Part shown: one piece after another, positions 24,428 through 32,836 of the stretch
Layout of the letters: each line of letters opens with the position of its first letter
How positions within the stretch are numbered: the stretch's first letter is position 1
Assembly: GCF_009602535.1 (NCBI RefSeq)
Contig: NZ_WIQI01000005.1
Coordinates: forward strand, 1-64,000
DNA length: 64,000 nucleotides
Source: Ornithinicoccus halotolerans
GTDB lineage: Bacteria; Actinomycetota; Actinomycetes; Actinomycetales; Dermatophilaceae
Direction: 5' to 3'
Notes under the pieces: model-generated
Database searches by the model: none
What the model was told of the DNA's origin: nothing
What the model saw: the letters and a program-made list of their open reading frames with translations, nothing else
Program-made: the position numbers and the translations under genes

Positions 24428-24496
24428 GGTCCGAGGCGGGACGGAGAGAGCGAGCGAACTGTGAAGGTTCCGTGCAGGTCAGCCGGCCGGCGGCCG

Positions 24497-24988
24497 CTAT
24501 TCGGCGAGCAGTGCCGCCAGCGTGCCGCCCAGCTGGTAGGCGGCCTCCCGGTGCTCGTCGGTGACGTCGCCGACGACCTCCAGCACCTCGGCCTGCTGCC
24601 GCCAGCCGAGCGCGCCGACGATCGACCTGACCGAGCGCACCGCGCCAGCGGTGTCGTAGCGGCCGTGCACGTACAGCCCGAACGGGCGCCCGTGCGTGGC
24701 CCCGACCGACTCGTCGGCCGCTCCGCTGGCCGAGAGCGCGCCACCGACCTGGAGGAACGTGCTGTCGAAGAAGTGCTTGAGGGCCCCGGACATGTAGCCG
24801 AAGTTGGCCGGTGTCCCGAGCAGGTAGCCGTCGGCGGCCAGCACATCCTCCGCGCTGGCCGCGATGGCTCCTCGCTCGAGCACCTCGACGCCCTCGATGA
24901 GGTCGTCGCGGGTGCCGGCCAGCACCGACTCGGTCAGCGCGCGCACCCCGCGAGTGGGGGAGTGGTGGACCACCAGCAGCCGTTTCAT
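24497..24988 (-). CDS. flavodoxin-like NAD(P)H-dependent oxidoreductase
   Basis: A 163-residue flavodoxin-fold protein. The FMN phosphate loop is VVHHSPTRGVRAL, the central strand-loop DGYLLGTPANFGYMSGALKHFFD is the classical WrbA/NADPH-dependent FMN reductase motif, and HGRPFGLYVHGRYDTAGA precedes the last helix. Single-domain flavoproteins of this type reduce quinones or act with partner oxidoreductases. Its ATG overlaps the stop of a 25-codon ORF upstream (ATGA), implying translational coupling. Confidence 0.82.
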   Translation of the reverse strand: MKRLLVVHHSPTRGVRALTESVLAGTRDDLIEGVEVLERGAIAASAEDVLAADGYLLGTPANFGYMSGALKHFFDSTFLQVGGALSASGAADESVGATHGRPFGLYVHGRYDTAGAVRSVRSIVGALGWRQQAEVLEVVGDVTDEHREAAYQLGGTLAALLAE

Positions 24989-25062
24989 CGGCCCGGCCCG
25001 GTCAGGCGCTGACCACGGCAGACCGCGCCCGCGAGCACGGGACGTGGTGGCGAGGTGGGCAT
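24985..25062 (-). CDS. 25-residue leader ORF coupled to flavodoxin-like gene
   Basis: ATG at 25062 preceded by a strong AAGGAG five bases upstream; encodes a 25-residue, Pro/Arg/Gly-rich peptide with one Cys and ends in a TGA overlapping the flavodoxin ATG. The Shine-Dalgarno is better than any in front of the flavodoxin itself, so the small ORF probably drives its translation. No similarity is recognised. It could simply be a coupling device rather than a functional peptide. Confidence 0.45.
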   Translation of the reverse strand: MPTSPPRPVLAGAVCRGQRLTGPGR

Positions 25063-25151
25063 CGAGGCTCCTTCGGGTACCCGTCTCGCCTCACCGTAGT
25101 GGGAGACGACCACGGCGGCAGATGACCTCCCGCGTGGTCTCGCCGCGGGGC

Positions 25152-25157
25152 TAGGCT
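25152..25157 (+). promoter_or_regulatory. -10-like TAGGCT of the DUF1801 gene
   Basis: TAGGCT is six bases before the ATG at 25164; no ribosome-binding site between. Confidence 0.45.
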
Positions 25158-25163
25158 CGCTCC

Positions 25164-25541
25164 ATGAGCGCCTCGGAGGCGGAGCTCCTGCTGGCCGGGC
25201 TGAACCAGCGCGTCCGCCACCTCACCGTGCGGATCCAGGACCTGGTCGCCTCGCTGCTGCCGGACGCGCAGGAGGAGGTGGACACCACGGCCCGGCTGCT
25301 GGCCTTCACCTACCACCCGGGCACCTCCGACGGCCTCATCGTGGCGGTCGTGCCGCACACCACGCACGTGAACCTGCTGTTCGCACGCGGCGCCGAGCTC
25401 ACCGAGGTCGACCGCCACGGCCTGCTCGAGGGCACCGGCAAGCGGGCGCGCCACATCCGGTTCCACGACGAGACCGAGCTGGACCGGCCCGGGATCGCAG
25501 CGCTGGTCGAGGAGGCCGCGCGGCGCACCCCGCGCCGGTAG
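25164..25541 (+). CDS. DUF1801 family protein
   Basis: A 125-residue protein of the DUF1801 (YdhG-like) fold: YHPGTSDGLIVAVVPHTTHVNL and the C-terminal GTGKRARHIRFHDETELDRP are the family core. Function unknown. The stop codon TAG is part of one copy of the repeated nonamer GGTAGCGGC. Single gene, convergent with the lyase operon. Confidence 0.8.
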   Translation: MSASEAELLLAGLNQRVRHLTVRIQDLVASLLPDAQEEVDTTARLLAFTYHPGTSDGLIVAVVPHTTHVNLLFARGAELTEVDRHGLLEGTGKRARHIRFHDETELDRPGIAALVEEAARRTPRR

Positions 25542-25560
25542 CGGCACGGACCGGCTGCGG

Positions 25561-26448
25561 CTAGGCGCCGGGGAACCGGCCGGCCCGCACCAGCTGCCCG
25601 GGCAGGTCTCGCCCGAGGACGCCGGTGACCCAGCGCGCGACCGCCAGCAGCGCGTCCAGGTCCACACCGTGCTCGACCCCCTCCTTCTCCAGGAGGTAGC
25701 ACAGGTCCTCGGTTGCGATGTTGCCCGTGGCCCCGGGCGCGAACGGGCACCCGCCGAGCCCGGCGACGGAGGCGTCCAGCACGGCCACCCCCTCCTCCAG
25801 CGCGGCGTAGGCGTTGGCGTACCCGGTGTTGCGGGTGTTGTGCAGGTGCAGCCCCACCGGCACGCCGAGGTCCTGGGACCCCCGCAGCAGCGCCCGGACC
25901 TGGCGAGGCGTGCCGACGCCGATGGTGTCCGCGTAGAGCAGCTCGTCGGCGCCCTCGATCCGGTGTGCCACCTGCAGCGGGAGACCCGGGTCGACCGCCC
26001 CCTCGAACGGGCACCCGAACGAGGCCGCGAGGGTGACGGTCACCCGCCTGCCGTCGGCGCGCGCGGCCGCTACCAGCTCGTTGGTCTCGGTGATGCTTTG
26101 CTCGACCGGCCGGCCCTGGTTGCGCTGGTTGAACGTCTCGGTCACGCAGAACGCCAGGTGCACCTCCTCGACCGGTGCCTCCCGCAGCCGCTCGTAGCCG
26201 CGCGGGTTGAGCACGAGAGCGCCTCGGGTGACGCCGGGCGCGTGACCGGTGGCGATGACCTCCTCGACGCCGGCCATCTGCGGCACCCGCTTCGGGTTGA
26301 CGAAGCTGCCCACCTCGATGCGGCCCAGCCCGGTCCCGGCCAGGCGCGACACCAGCTCCGCCCGCACCGCGGGGGAGAGGTGCTCCGGCTCGTTCTGCAG
26401 GCCGTCCCGCGGCCCGACCTCGACCAGCTGCACCACGTCAGCGGCCAT
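25561..26448 (-). CDS. hydroxymethylglutaryl-CoA lyase-like enzyme
   Basis: A 295-residue TIM-barrel lyase of the HMGL family: substrate/metal motif EVGPRDGLQNE near residue 12, VHLAFCVTETFNQRN, the metal His pair in GLHLHNTRNTGYAN, and the catalytic loop GLGGCPFAPGATGN with its Cys. HMG-CoA lyases split HMG-CoA to acetyl-CoA and acetoacetate; related enzymes act on other branched 3-hydroxyacyl-CoAs. Last gene of an operon that also has a class III CoA-transferase, which would supply the CoA ester, and a sodium symporter, which would supply the acid. Starts one base after the CoA-transferase stop. Confidence 0.88.
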   Translation of the reverse strand: MAADVVQLVEVGPRDGLQNEPEHLSPAVRAELVSRLAGTGLGRIEVGSFVNPKRVPQMAGVEEVIATGHAPGVTRGALVLNPRGYERLREAPVEEVHLAFCVTETFNQRNQGRPVEQSITETNELVAAARADGRRVTVTLAASFGCPFEGAVDPGLPLQVAHRIEGADELLYADTIGVGTPRQVRALLRGSQDLGVPVGLHLHNTRNTGYANAYAALEEGVAVLDASVAGLGGCPFAPGATGNIATEDLCYLLEKEGVEHGVDLDALLAVARWVTGVLGRDLPGQLVRAGRFPGA

Positions 26449-26449
26449 C

Positions 26450-27676
26450 TCACACCACTCCCTCAGCTGCCAGCCGCTGCCGGCGGCTCTCGTCCAGGCC
26501 CACCAGCCCACCCCAGATCTCGTCGTTGTGCTCACCCAGCTCCGGTCCCAGCCACCGCAGCCGGCCGGGCGTCCGGGACAGCCGGGGGGTGACGTTCTGC
26601 AGCGGGAAGTCGCCCAGCGTCCGGTGGACCAGCGTCGTGATCGCCTCCCGGGCGCGGAAGTGCTCGTCACCGAGCATGTCCCTGGCCGTGTACAGCAGCC
26701 CCGCCGGCACGCCCTCCTCGTGGAGCCGCCCCAGCAGCTGCTGGGTGGGGACCGCGGAGGTCCACTCCGTGATGAGCTCGTCCAGCTCGCTCTGGTGCCG
26801 GCCGCGGGCGTCGTGGTCCCGGTAGCGGCCGTCCGTGAGCAGGTCGGGCCGCCCCATGGCCTGCGCCAGCCGGGCGAACACGGTGTCGCGGTTGGCGCCG
26901 ATGACGACCTGGTCGCCCTCGGCGGTCGGGTAGACGTTGCTGGGGGCCACGCCGGGCAGGATGGACCCGGTCCGTTCCCGGATCACGCCGCCGTGGGCGT
27001 ACTGCGGGACCAGCGCCTCCATCATCGCCAGCACCGCCTCGTAAATGGCGGTGTCCACGACCTGGCCCTGGCCGGAGCGGGAGCGCTGCACCAGCGCCAT
27101 GGTGGCCCCGAGCGCGGAGAACAGCCCGGCCAGCGAGTCCCCGATCGAGACCCCGACCCGGCTCGGCGGCGCGGACGGGTCACCGGTGATGTAGCGCAGC
27201 CCGCCCATGGCCTCACCGACCGAGCCGAAGCCGGCCCGCTCGGCGTACGGCCCGGTCTGGCCGTAGCCAGTGACGCGCACCATCACCAGTCCCGGGTTGT
27301 CGCCGGCGAGGGTGTCGTAGTCCAGCCCCCAGCGCTCCAGGGTGCCGGGCCGGAAGTTCTCGACGAGCACGTCGGCCTGCGCGATGAGCTCCCGGGCCAG
27401 CTGCTGGCCCTCGGGGGTGCGCAGGTTGCAGGTGACCGACTTCTTGTTGCGGGCGATGACCGGCCACCACAGCGAGGTGTCGCCGCCCTCCTCCACGCCC
27501 CAGCGCCGCATCGGGTCACCGGAGCTGGGGTCCTCGACCTTGACGACCTCGGCGCCGAAGTCGCCGAGCAGCTGCCCGCAGAACGGACCGGCGATGAGGG
27601 TGCCCATCTCGACCACGCGGATGCCGGCCAGCGGGCCGGAGTCGGGGGGAGCAGGGGTGTCGGGGGTGGTGGTCAC
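26450..27676 (-). CDS. class III (CaiB/BaiF) CoA-transferase
   Basis: A 408-residue family III CoA-transferase. Motifs: PFCGQLLGDFGAEVVKVEDP near residue 30, DVLVENFRPGTLERWGLDYD, GYGQTGPYAERAGF and the catalytic-Asp region VGVSIGDSLAGLFSALG. These enzymes move CoA from a donor such as succinyl-CoA to a carboxylic acid. Overlaps the GntR gene by four bases and lies one base before the lyase. With that lyase it suggests activation and cleavage of an HMG- or citramalate-like acid. Confidence 0.9.
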   Translation of the reverse strand: MTTTPDTPAPPDSGPLAGIRVVEMGTLIAGPFCGQLLGDFGAEVVKVEDPSSGDPMRRWGVEEGGDTSLWWPVIARNKKSVTCNLRTPEGQQLARELIAQADVLVENFRPGTLERWGLDYDTLAGDNPGLVMVRVTGYGQTGPYAERAGFGSVGEAMGGLRYITGDPSAPPSRVGVSIGDSLAGLFSALGATMALVQRSRSGQGQVVDTAIYEAVLAMMEALVPQYAHGGVIRERTGSILPGVAPSNVYPTAEGDQVVIGANRDTVFARLAQAMGRPDLLTDGRYRDHDARGRHQSELDELITEWTSAVPTQQLLGRLHEEGVPAGLLYTARDMLGDEHFRAREAITTLVHRTLGDFPLQNVTPRLSRTPGRLRWLGPELGEHNDEIWGGLVGLDESRRQRLAAEGVV

Positions 27677-28326
27677 GGGGTGGGGCCCTCCTCACGGGTG
27701 CGGCGGATGACGTGGTGGGCGGCGCGGATGTGGCCGGCCATGACGGACCCGGCCCAGCCGCCGTCCCGGGCCCGGATCGCCTCGATGAGCTCACGGTGGT
27801 GGCGGACGCTGCGCTCGCGTTCCTGCGCGTCGTAGGAGGCGAAGGCGCTGTGGACGAGGCTGGTCGCGATGACGCTCTCCAGCAGGTGGGTCAGCAGCGG
27901 GTTGCCCGAGCCGTCGTGGATGTGGCGGTGGAAGGCCAGGTTCAGCCGGGTCACCTCCGCGGTGGGGCCGTTGGCGGCCAGCTCCTCCTCCATGGCGTTC
28001 GCCAGCCGTTCCAGCTCGGCCAGGTCGCCGCAGCCGCCGGTCTCGGCGGCCCGGCGGGCGGCATGGCCCTCCAGCAGTGCCCGCAGGTCGAAGATCGCGT
28101 CCACCTCGGCGGCGGAGTGCGAGACCACCCGCGCCCCGCGACGCGGGGTGATCCGCACCAGCCCGTCGCTCTCCAGCCGGCGCAGCGCGTCGCGCACCGG
28201 GGTGCGGCTGGTGCCGAGCAGCTGGGCCACGCTCTCCTCCCGCAGCGGCTCGTCCGGCCCCCAGATCCCGGAGAGCACCAGCTCGCGCAGTCGCTGGTAG
28301 CTCTCGGCCGTCGAGGTCGGGCTCAC
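27673..28326 (-). CDS. GntR/FCD-type regulator inside the acid-uptake operon
   Basis: A 217-residue regulator: winged helix with DEPLREESVAQLLGTSRTPVRDALRRLESDGLV, then an FCD domain with NLAFHRHIHDGSGNPLL and RHHRELIEAIRARD. GTG start at 28326 overlaps the symporter stop (GTGA), and its end overlaps the CoA-transferase start. Being encoded inside the operon suggests autoregulation, probably through the TTGTATACAA palindrome ahead of the first gene, a sequence of the kind bound by FCD-type GntR proteins. Confidence 0.88.
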   Translation of the reverse strand: MSPTSTAESYQRLRELVLSGIWGPDEPLREESVAQLLGTSRTPVRDALRRLESDGLVRITPRRGARVVSHSAAEVDAIFDLRALLEGHAARRAAETGGCGDLAELERLANAMEEELAANGPTAEVTRLNLAFHRHIHDGSGNPLLTHLLESVIATSLVHSAFASYDAQERERSVRHHRELIEAIRARDGGWAGSVMAGHIRAAHHVIRRTREEGPTP

Positions 28327-29825
28327 GCCGCTACCTGCTCGGTCCGCACGGGGGCGGTGTCGGGGGTGCGCGGGTCCGGCCGGAGGTAGGAGAGCACCAC
28401 GACCAAGGCCACGTTGGCGAGCAGGCCGATGATGCCGTTGGGCAGGCCCCACGGGCTCTCGTAGCCGGCGAACGTCAGCCCGCCCGCGAGCACCGCCCCG
28501 ACCGCGGCCCCGACGAGGGCGCCGGTGGCGGACATCCGCTTCCAGTACAGCCCCAGCATGAACGCCGGTGCGATCTGGGCCAGCAGCTCCAGCTTGAGCA
28601 CGAAGATCTGGTAGAGGGTGCCCGGCGGGTTCCAGGCGATCATCAGCAGCACCGCCACGGCCGCCACGCTCACCCACTTGCCGACCTTGACCTGGGTCGC
28701 CTCGTCGGCCCGGCGGCCGATCGCGGTCTGCCCGAAGACGTCGCGGGAGATCATGGAGCCGAACGCCAGCAGGGCCGAGTCGGCGGTGGACACGATGGCG
28801 GCGACGACGCCGCCGAAGAAGACCACCATGAGCAGGTACATCACCGGGTGCAGGGCGGCGACGTCGTTGGCCATCCGGCCGACCAGCTGCTCGGACTCGC
28901 CCTCGGTCAGCCCGGGGTAGAGGGTGATGCCGATGATCCCGATGACGAACACGAACGCGGTCGTCACCAGCGGCATCCAGGCCATGCCGGCCAGGGACCG
29001 GCGCAGCGTCTGCTCGCTGCGCGCCGCGTAGACGCGCTGGATGGCGTGGGGGTACATCGCCGCGGCGAGGCCGACCATGACGATCATCGACAGCCAGCCG
29101 ACCAGGCCGGGCCACTCCGGGGTGGCGATCTTGTCCGGCGCCTGCGTGTGCAGGTACTCGGTGACCGCGCCCGGGGTGCCGCCGGCCAGGTACAGGCCGC
29201 CCAGCAGCAGCGCCAGCACCCCCAGCAGCAGCGCGATGCCCTGCATGACGTCGGTCATGGCAACGGCGCGCATCCCGCCCACCCAGGAGTAGGTGAGCAT
29301 GACCAGCACGAAGCCGATCACGCCCACCTGGTAGGGGACGGTGTTGCCGGTCAGCCCGCTGATGCCCTGCCCCATGGCCACCAGCTGCTCCAGCAGGTAG
29401 TTGCCCAGCCCCCACAGCAGCAGGAAGGTCACCACCCCTGCGAGGGCCCGGGAGCCGAACCGGTGGTGGATCCAGTCGATGGGGGTGACGAAGTGGTGGC
29501 GCCGGGCGACCATGTACAACCGCGGCGCGAACAGCAGGTACGCGACCACGACCGCGGTCATGAACGGCACCGACATCCACCAGGAGAACCCCGTGCGGTA
29601 GGCGGTCGGGGCGTAGCCCACGACCGAGTTGCCGCTGTACTGGGTCGCGTACAGCGTGAAGAACAGGGCGACCAGGCCCAGGTCCCGGCCGGCCAGGAAG
29701 TAGCCGGCCAGCGACTCCTTGGCCCGGGGCCGCCGGCGACCCGCGACCCAGCCGAGGGCGAGCATGATCGCGGCGTAGACCAGCAGGATGATGACACCGC
29801 TGGCGCCTCCGAAGGTGAGGTTCAC
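28323..29825 (-). CDS. sodium:solute symporter (SSS family)
   Basis: A 500-residue, thirteen-helix SSS transporter: GYFLAGRDLGLVALFFTLYATQYSG after the first helix, YSWVGGMRAVAMTDVMQG and AAIVSTADSALLAFGSMISRD (helix 8 sodium-site region) are characteristic. It is related to monocarboxylate/pantothenate-type members such as MctP. GTG start at 29825 overlaps the small DUF3311 protein upstream. In this operon it should import the carboxylic acid that the CoA-transferase activates. Confidence 0.9.
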   Translation of the reverse strand: MNLTFGGASGVIILLVYAAIMLALGWVAGRRRPRAKESLAGYFLAGRDLGLVALFFTLYATQYSGNSVVGYAPTAYRTGFSWWMSVPFMTAVVVAYLLFAPRLYMVARRHHFVTPIDWIHHRFGSRALAGVVTFLLLWGLGNYLLEQLVAMGQGISGLTGNTVPYQVGVIGFVLVMLTYSWVGGMRAVAMTDVMQGIALLLGVLALLLGGLYLAGGTPGAVTEYLHTQAPDKIATPEWPGLVGWLSMIVMVGLAAAMYPHAIQRVYAARSEQTLRRSLAGMAWMPLVTTAFVFVIGIIGITLYPGLTEGESEQLVGRMANDVAALHPVMYLLMVVFFGGVVAAIVSTADSALLAFGSMISRDVFGQTAIGRRADEATQVKVGKWVSVAAVAVLLMIAWNPPGTLYQIFVLKLELLAQIAPAFMLGLYWKRMSATGALVGAAVGAVLAGGLTFAGYESPWGLPNGIIGLLANVALVVVLSYLRPDPRTPDTAPVRTEQVAA

Positions 29826-30097
29826 CGGTCCCCCTCCCCACCCTGCTGGCCGCTGGCGTCCTCGACGTCCTCCAGCCGCCACTGGGTCAGGCAGGCCCAG
29901 CAGGTGATCGCCGACAGCGCCACGGCCGCCAGGACCGAGACCCAGAACCAGGCGGGCAGGCCCAGCACGAACGGGTCCACCGTCCCGGCAGGGACGTACC
30001 AGGGGACTCCCGCCAGGATGGCCACTGCCAGCAGGATCCACAGCAGCGGTCGCGAGATGGGTTCACGGGCGGGCGGCACCGCGCGCTGGTGGGTCAT
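29822..30097 (-). CDS. DUF3311-like small membrane partner of the symporter
   Basis: A 91-residue protein with two membrane helices (about residues 17-38 and 46-68) separated by a short loop with WYVPAGTVDPFVLGLPAWFW. Such small two-helix proteins are commonly encoded next to SSS symporters. The ATG at 30097 follows GAAGGGATC and is the first of the operon; the stop overlaps the symporter start by four bases. Confidence 0.72.
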   Translation of the reverse strand: MTHQRAVPPAREPISRPLLWILLAVAILAGVPWYVPAGTVDPFVLGLPAWFWVSVLAAVALSAITCWACLTQWRLEDVEDASGQQGGEGDR

Positions 30098-30131
30098 CGT
30101 TGATCCCTTCGTGGTCGGACCCACCGAAGGC

Positions 30132-30141
30132 TTGTATACAA
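30132..30141. promoter_or_regulatory. TTGTATACAA operator of the acid-uptake operon
   Basis: A perfect ten-base palindrome, extended to CTTGTATACAAAG, 35 bases ahead of the first operon gene. FCD-type GntR repressors bind sites of this form, and one is encoded in the operon. A looser relative (TTCTGTACACAA) lies at 30182-30193, nearer the divergent methyltransferase. Confidence 0.6.
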
Positions 30142-30221
30142 AGAGGCGACCGTCAACCCCAGCCGTCGGGATTTTGCCAAGTTCTGTACACAACGTGGCT
30201 CATCCGGTACACAGGTCTGTT

Positions 30222-31046
30222 ATGGCGGCGACCTACATCCACGGCCACGGCGAACCGGTGCTGCGCTCCCACCGGTGGCGCACGGTGCAGAACTCGGCGG
30301 CCTACCTGCTGCCCTACCTGCGCCCCGGCCACCGGCTGCTCGACGTGGGCTCCGGGCCGGGCACCATCACCGCCGACCTGGCCCGCCTGGTGGGCCCGGA
30401 GCACCTCACCGCGCTGGAGCGGACTGAGGACGCACTCGCGCTCACCCGGGCCGAGCTGGAGCGGCAGCGGGTGGCCGGTCCCCGGCTGCTGGTGGGCGAC
30501 GCCACGGACCTGCCGCTCCCGGACGACTCCGTCGACGTGGTGCACGCCCACCAGGTGCTGCAGCACGTGGCCGACCCGGTCGCGGTACTGCGGCAGATGC
30601 TCCGGGTGTGCCGCCCGGACGGCGTCGTCGCGGCGCGGGACGCCGACTACGCCGCGTTCGCCTGGTACCCGCGCCACCCGGCGCTGGACCGCTGGATGCG
30701 CCTCTACCAGAGCGTCGCGCGCGCCGGCGGCGGGGACCCGGACGCGGGGCGGGCGCTGTACGCCTGGGCCCGGGCCGCCGGCGCGGCCTGGGTGGTGCCC
30801 AGCACCAGCACCTGGCTGCACGTGGGGGAGGAGGCCCGGTGGTGGGGGGAGCTGTGGGCCGACCGGGTCAGCGACCCTGCCGGCACCTTCGCCCGCACGG
30901 CCCTGGAGCGGGGCCTGGCCGACCAGGACGAGCTGGCCGCGCTCGCCGACGGCTGGCGGGAGTGGGCGGGGGAGCCGGACGCGTGGTTCTGCCTGCTGCA
31001 CGGCGAGGTGCTGTGCGGCCCGGCCGGCGACCCACCGGAGGCCTGA
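30222..31046 (+). CDS. class I SAM-dependent methyltransferase (UbiE-like)
   Basis: A 274-residue methyltransferase. Motif I LLDVGSGPGTITADLAR, motif II ALERTEDALALT, post-I LVGDATDLPLPDDSVDVVHAHQVLQHV and the post-motif RVCRPDGVVAARDADY give a complete SAM fold of the methyltransferase-11 type. The following 120 residues form a lid with aromatic-rich SVARAGGGDPDAGR, seen in small-molecule methyltransferases. Divergent from the acid-uptake operon. Confidence 0.85.
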   Translation: MAATYIHGHGEPVLRSHRWRTVQNSAAYLLPYLRPGHRLLDVGSGPGTITADLARLVGPEHLTALERTEDALALTRAELERQRVAGPRLLVGDATDLPLPDDSVDVVHAHQVLQHVADPVAVLRQMLRVCRPDGVVAARDADYAAFAWYPRHPALDRWMRLYQSVARAGGGDPDAGRALYAWARAAGAAWVVPSTSTWLHVGEEARWWGELWADRVSDPAGTFARTALERGLADQDELAALADGWREWAGEPDAWFCLLHGEVLCGPAGDPPEA

Positions 31047-31098
31047 CCGGTCACCCGGCCCGGCCGCTACCTCTGCCCGGTTGCCCGCCGTCCGCGGG

Positions 31099-31893
31099 TC
31101 AGCCAGGCCCGAGCGGGAACGTCCGCAGCCAGCCGCACATCCCGGCGCGCCGCGGCCCGGGGTGCCCCTCGGCGTGGTCGTGACGCGCGTCGGCCAGGTA
31201 GCTGGCGTCACCGGCCGCCAGCCGGGCCAGCTGCTGGCCGGTGCGGTCGGCCTGGGCGCGGGCGCCCTGCTCCCACCGTTCGGTCCACTCCTCCAGCCGG
31301 GGCTTCACCAGCACCGCGGCGGCCTGGTGCAGCGGCTCCAGCGCCTCCGGGCCGTGCTGCTCGACCCGGTCCCGGAGCACGAGGTAACCCTCCAGGGCCA
31401 GGTCCCGCCGGCGGCGGGCGGCCTCGGCCACGGCGTCCGGGCCGGCGTCCGACGAGGGCAGCCGGACCGCCTGCTGGTAGCGGTCGGGATCGGCCAGCAC
31501 GTCCGGCGGGAAGGTCAGCACGGCGTCACCGGCCTCGGGCAGGCCGCGGTTCTGCATGATGACCACGATCTCCAGGCCGCCGGTGTTGACCAGCCGGTGC
31601 ACCGTGCCGGGGGTGAACCAGAACACCTCGCCGGGTGCGAGGGCGTGCTGGCCGGCGCCGCTACCGTCCAGGGTCTGCACCGCGCCGCTGCCGGCGAGCA
31701 CGACGTAGGCCTCGGCCGACACGGTGTGCAGGTGCGGGGTCCCCCCACCCACCAGCTCCCAGTCGAGGGCCGTCCCGGCGCCCGGGCCGCTCCCCAGCTC
31801 GCCGGCCAGGATGTGGTCGGCGTCCGGCACCGGGAAGTCGTAGACCTGCAGGTGGCTCACGTTCACCGCCCCCGGGAAGCCCGACTCAGCCAT
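31099..31893 (-). CDS. cupin-domain protein
   Basis: A 264-residue protein. Residues 1-125 form a cupin: PHLHTVSAEAYVVLAGSG as motif 1 and PGEVFWFTPGTVHRLVNTG as motif 2, with His metal ligands visible in both. The remaining 140 residues are helical and charged with no recognised domain. Encoded as the last gene of the operon Gfo/Idh oxidoreductase, DUF6807 protein, cupin, overlapping the DUF6807 gene by eight bases, so probably a sugar-related isomerase or binding protein. Confidence 0.7.
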   Translation of the reverse strand: MAESGFPGAVNVSHLQVYDFPVPDADHILAGELGSGPGAGTALDWELVGGGTPHLHTVSAEAYVVLAGSGAVQTLDGSGAGQHALAPGEVFWFTPGTVHRLVNTGGLEIVVIMQNRGLPEAGDAVLTFPPDVLADPDRYQQAVRLPSSDAGPDAVAEAARRRRDLALEGYLVLRDRVEQHGPEALEPLHQAAAVLVKPRLEEWTERWEQGARAQADRTGQQLARLAAGDASYLADARHDHAEGHPGPRRAGMCGWLRTFPLGPG

Positions 31894-32803
31894 CGCCGCC
31901 CTCCAGCACGTCGTGGACCCGCTGCACCAGGTCCTGGCACGTCCCAGTGTCCAGCGCGCCGGCATGGACCGCGACCCCGTAGCGGAACGTCAGCGTCGCG
32001 CCGGGGTCGAAGCCGACCTCCTCGCTGAAGAACGGTGCGGGGCACAGCGCGGCGAACGGCTCGCTGCGCACGAACCACTGCGGCGGGCAAGCCGGGTTGC
32101 CGGGCCCGTCGACCATGACGATGCCCGAGCTGGTCCCGGTGCCGTCGTGCCGGCCGCTGTAGCCACACCAGGACGCGCGCCTGCCGCGCACGTCCTCACC
32201 CGAACCGGCCACGCCCGCGGACAGCACCTGCCCGCCGGTGAACGACCGCGGCCCGCGCCAGAACAGCCCGCCGTAGCCGGCGTTCTCCCGGCCCTTGGTG
32301 GTGGGGCTGCCGATCGGCAGCGGCTCCTCGCTGCTGTTGCGCATGCTCGAGGTGAAGGTCAGCACCCAGGTCGCCTCGTCCAGCACGCGGGCGCCGAGCG
32401 TCCGGGTCTCGGCCACGACCTCGGCGCCGGCCCGGGTGCGCCACACCAGCTCCTCCTCGACCGCGAGCGCCCCGCCGTCGGTGCCCAGCCGGGTGAAGCG
32501 CTGGTGCTCCATCGACCCGTTGCTGTCCCGCTGGAGGTAGCCGCCGACCTCGGGCACGTAGTCGCCGCCGCCCCAGAAGTTGTGCCGGCCGACCACCGGC
32601 AGCGCCCAGGAGATCCCCTTGTGCCAGACGTGGTCGTGCGGCCGGTACAGGGTGACCAGCTGACCGGCCAGGTCGTGGATCGGGTGCAGGTACGGCTTGG
32701 GCGACTCCAGCTGCGGCTCGGCGGGCCGGTGCACGTAGCGGAACAGCAGCCGGCCGCCGCTGCGTGCCTCCAGCGCCTCGTCGTGCTCGACCAGCTCGAT
32801 CAT
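31886..32803 (-). CDS. DUF6807/PmoA-like protein
   Basis: A 305-residue beta-rich protein of the family annotated DUF6807 or, misleadingly, methane-oxygenase PmoA; visible conserved stretches are KPYLHPIHDLAGQLVTLYRPHDHVWHKG and NAGYGGLFWRGPRSF. It is not a membrane monooxygenase: no membrane helices are present. Family members occur in carbohydrate operons with Gfo/Idh oxidoreductases, as here. The enzymatic role is unknown. Confidence 0.7.
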   Translation of the reverse strand: MIELVEHDEALEARSGGRLLFRYVHRPAEPQLESPKPYLHPIHDLAGQLVTLYRPHDHVWHKGISWALPVVGRHNFWGGGDYVPEVGGYLQRDSNGSMEHQRFTRLGTDGGALAVEEELVWRTRAGAEVVAETRTLGARVLDEATWVLTFTSSMRNSSEEPLPIGSPTTKGRENAGYGGLFWRGPRSFTGGQVLSAGVAGSGEDVRGRRASWCGYSGRHDGTGTSSGIVMVDGPGNPACPPQWFVRSEPFAALCPAPFFSEEVGFDPGATLTFRYGVAVHAGALDTGTCQDLVQRVHDVLEGGDG

Positions 32804-32836
32804 GGGCGGGTCTCCTCCGGGTCGGTAGCGGCGTGG

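Noticed and set aside
28848-30221. Upstream extension of the methyltransferase frame to 28848
   Set aside because: The extra sequence is antisense to the SSS symporter and low-complexity; methyltransferase homology begins at the ATG at 30222.
31886-32803. Methane monooxygenase subunit (PmoA) annotation
   Set aside because: The protein has no membrane helices or copper motifs; the name is a database legacy and the family is better called DUF6807.
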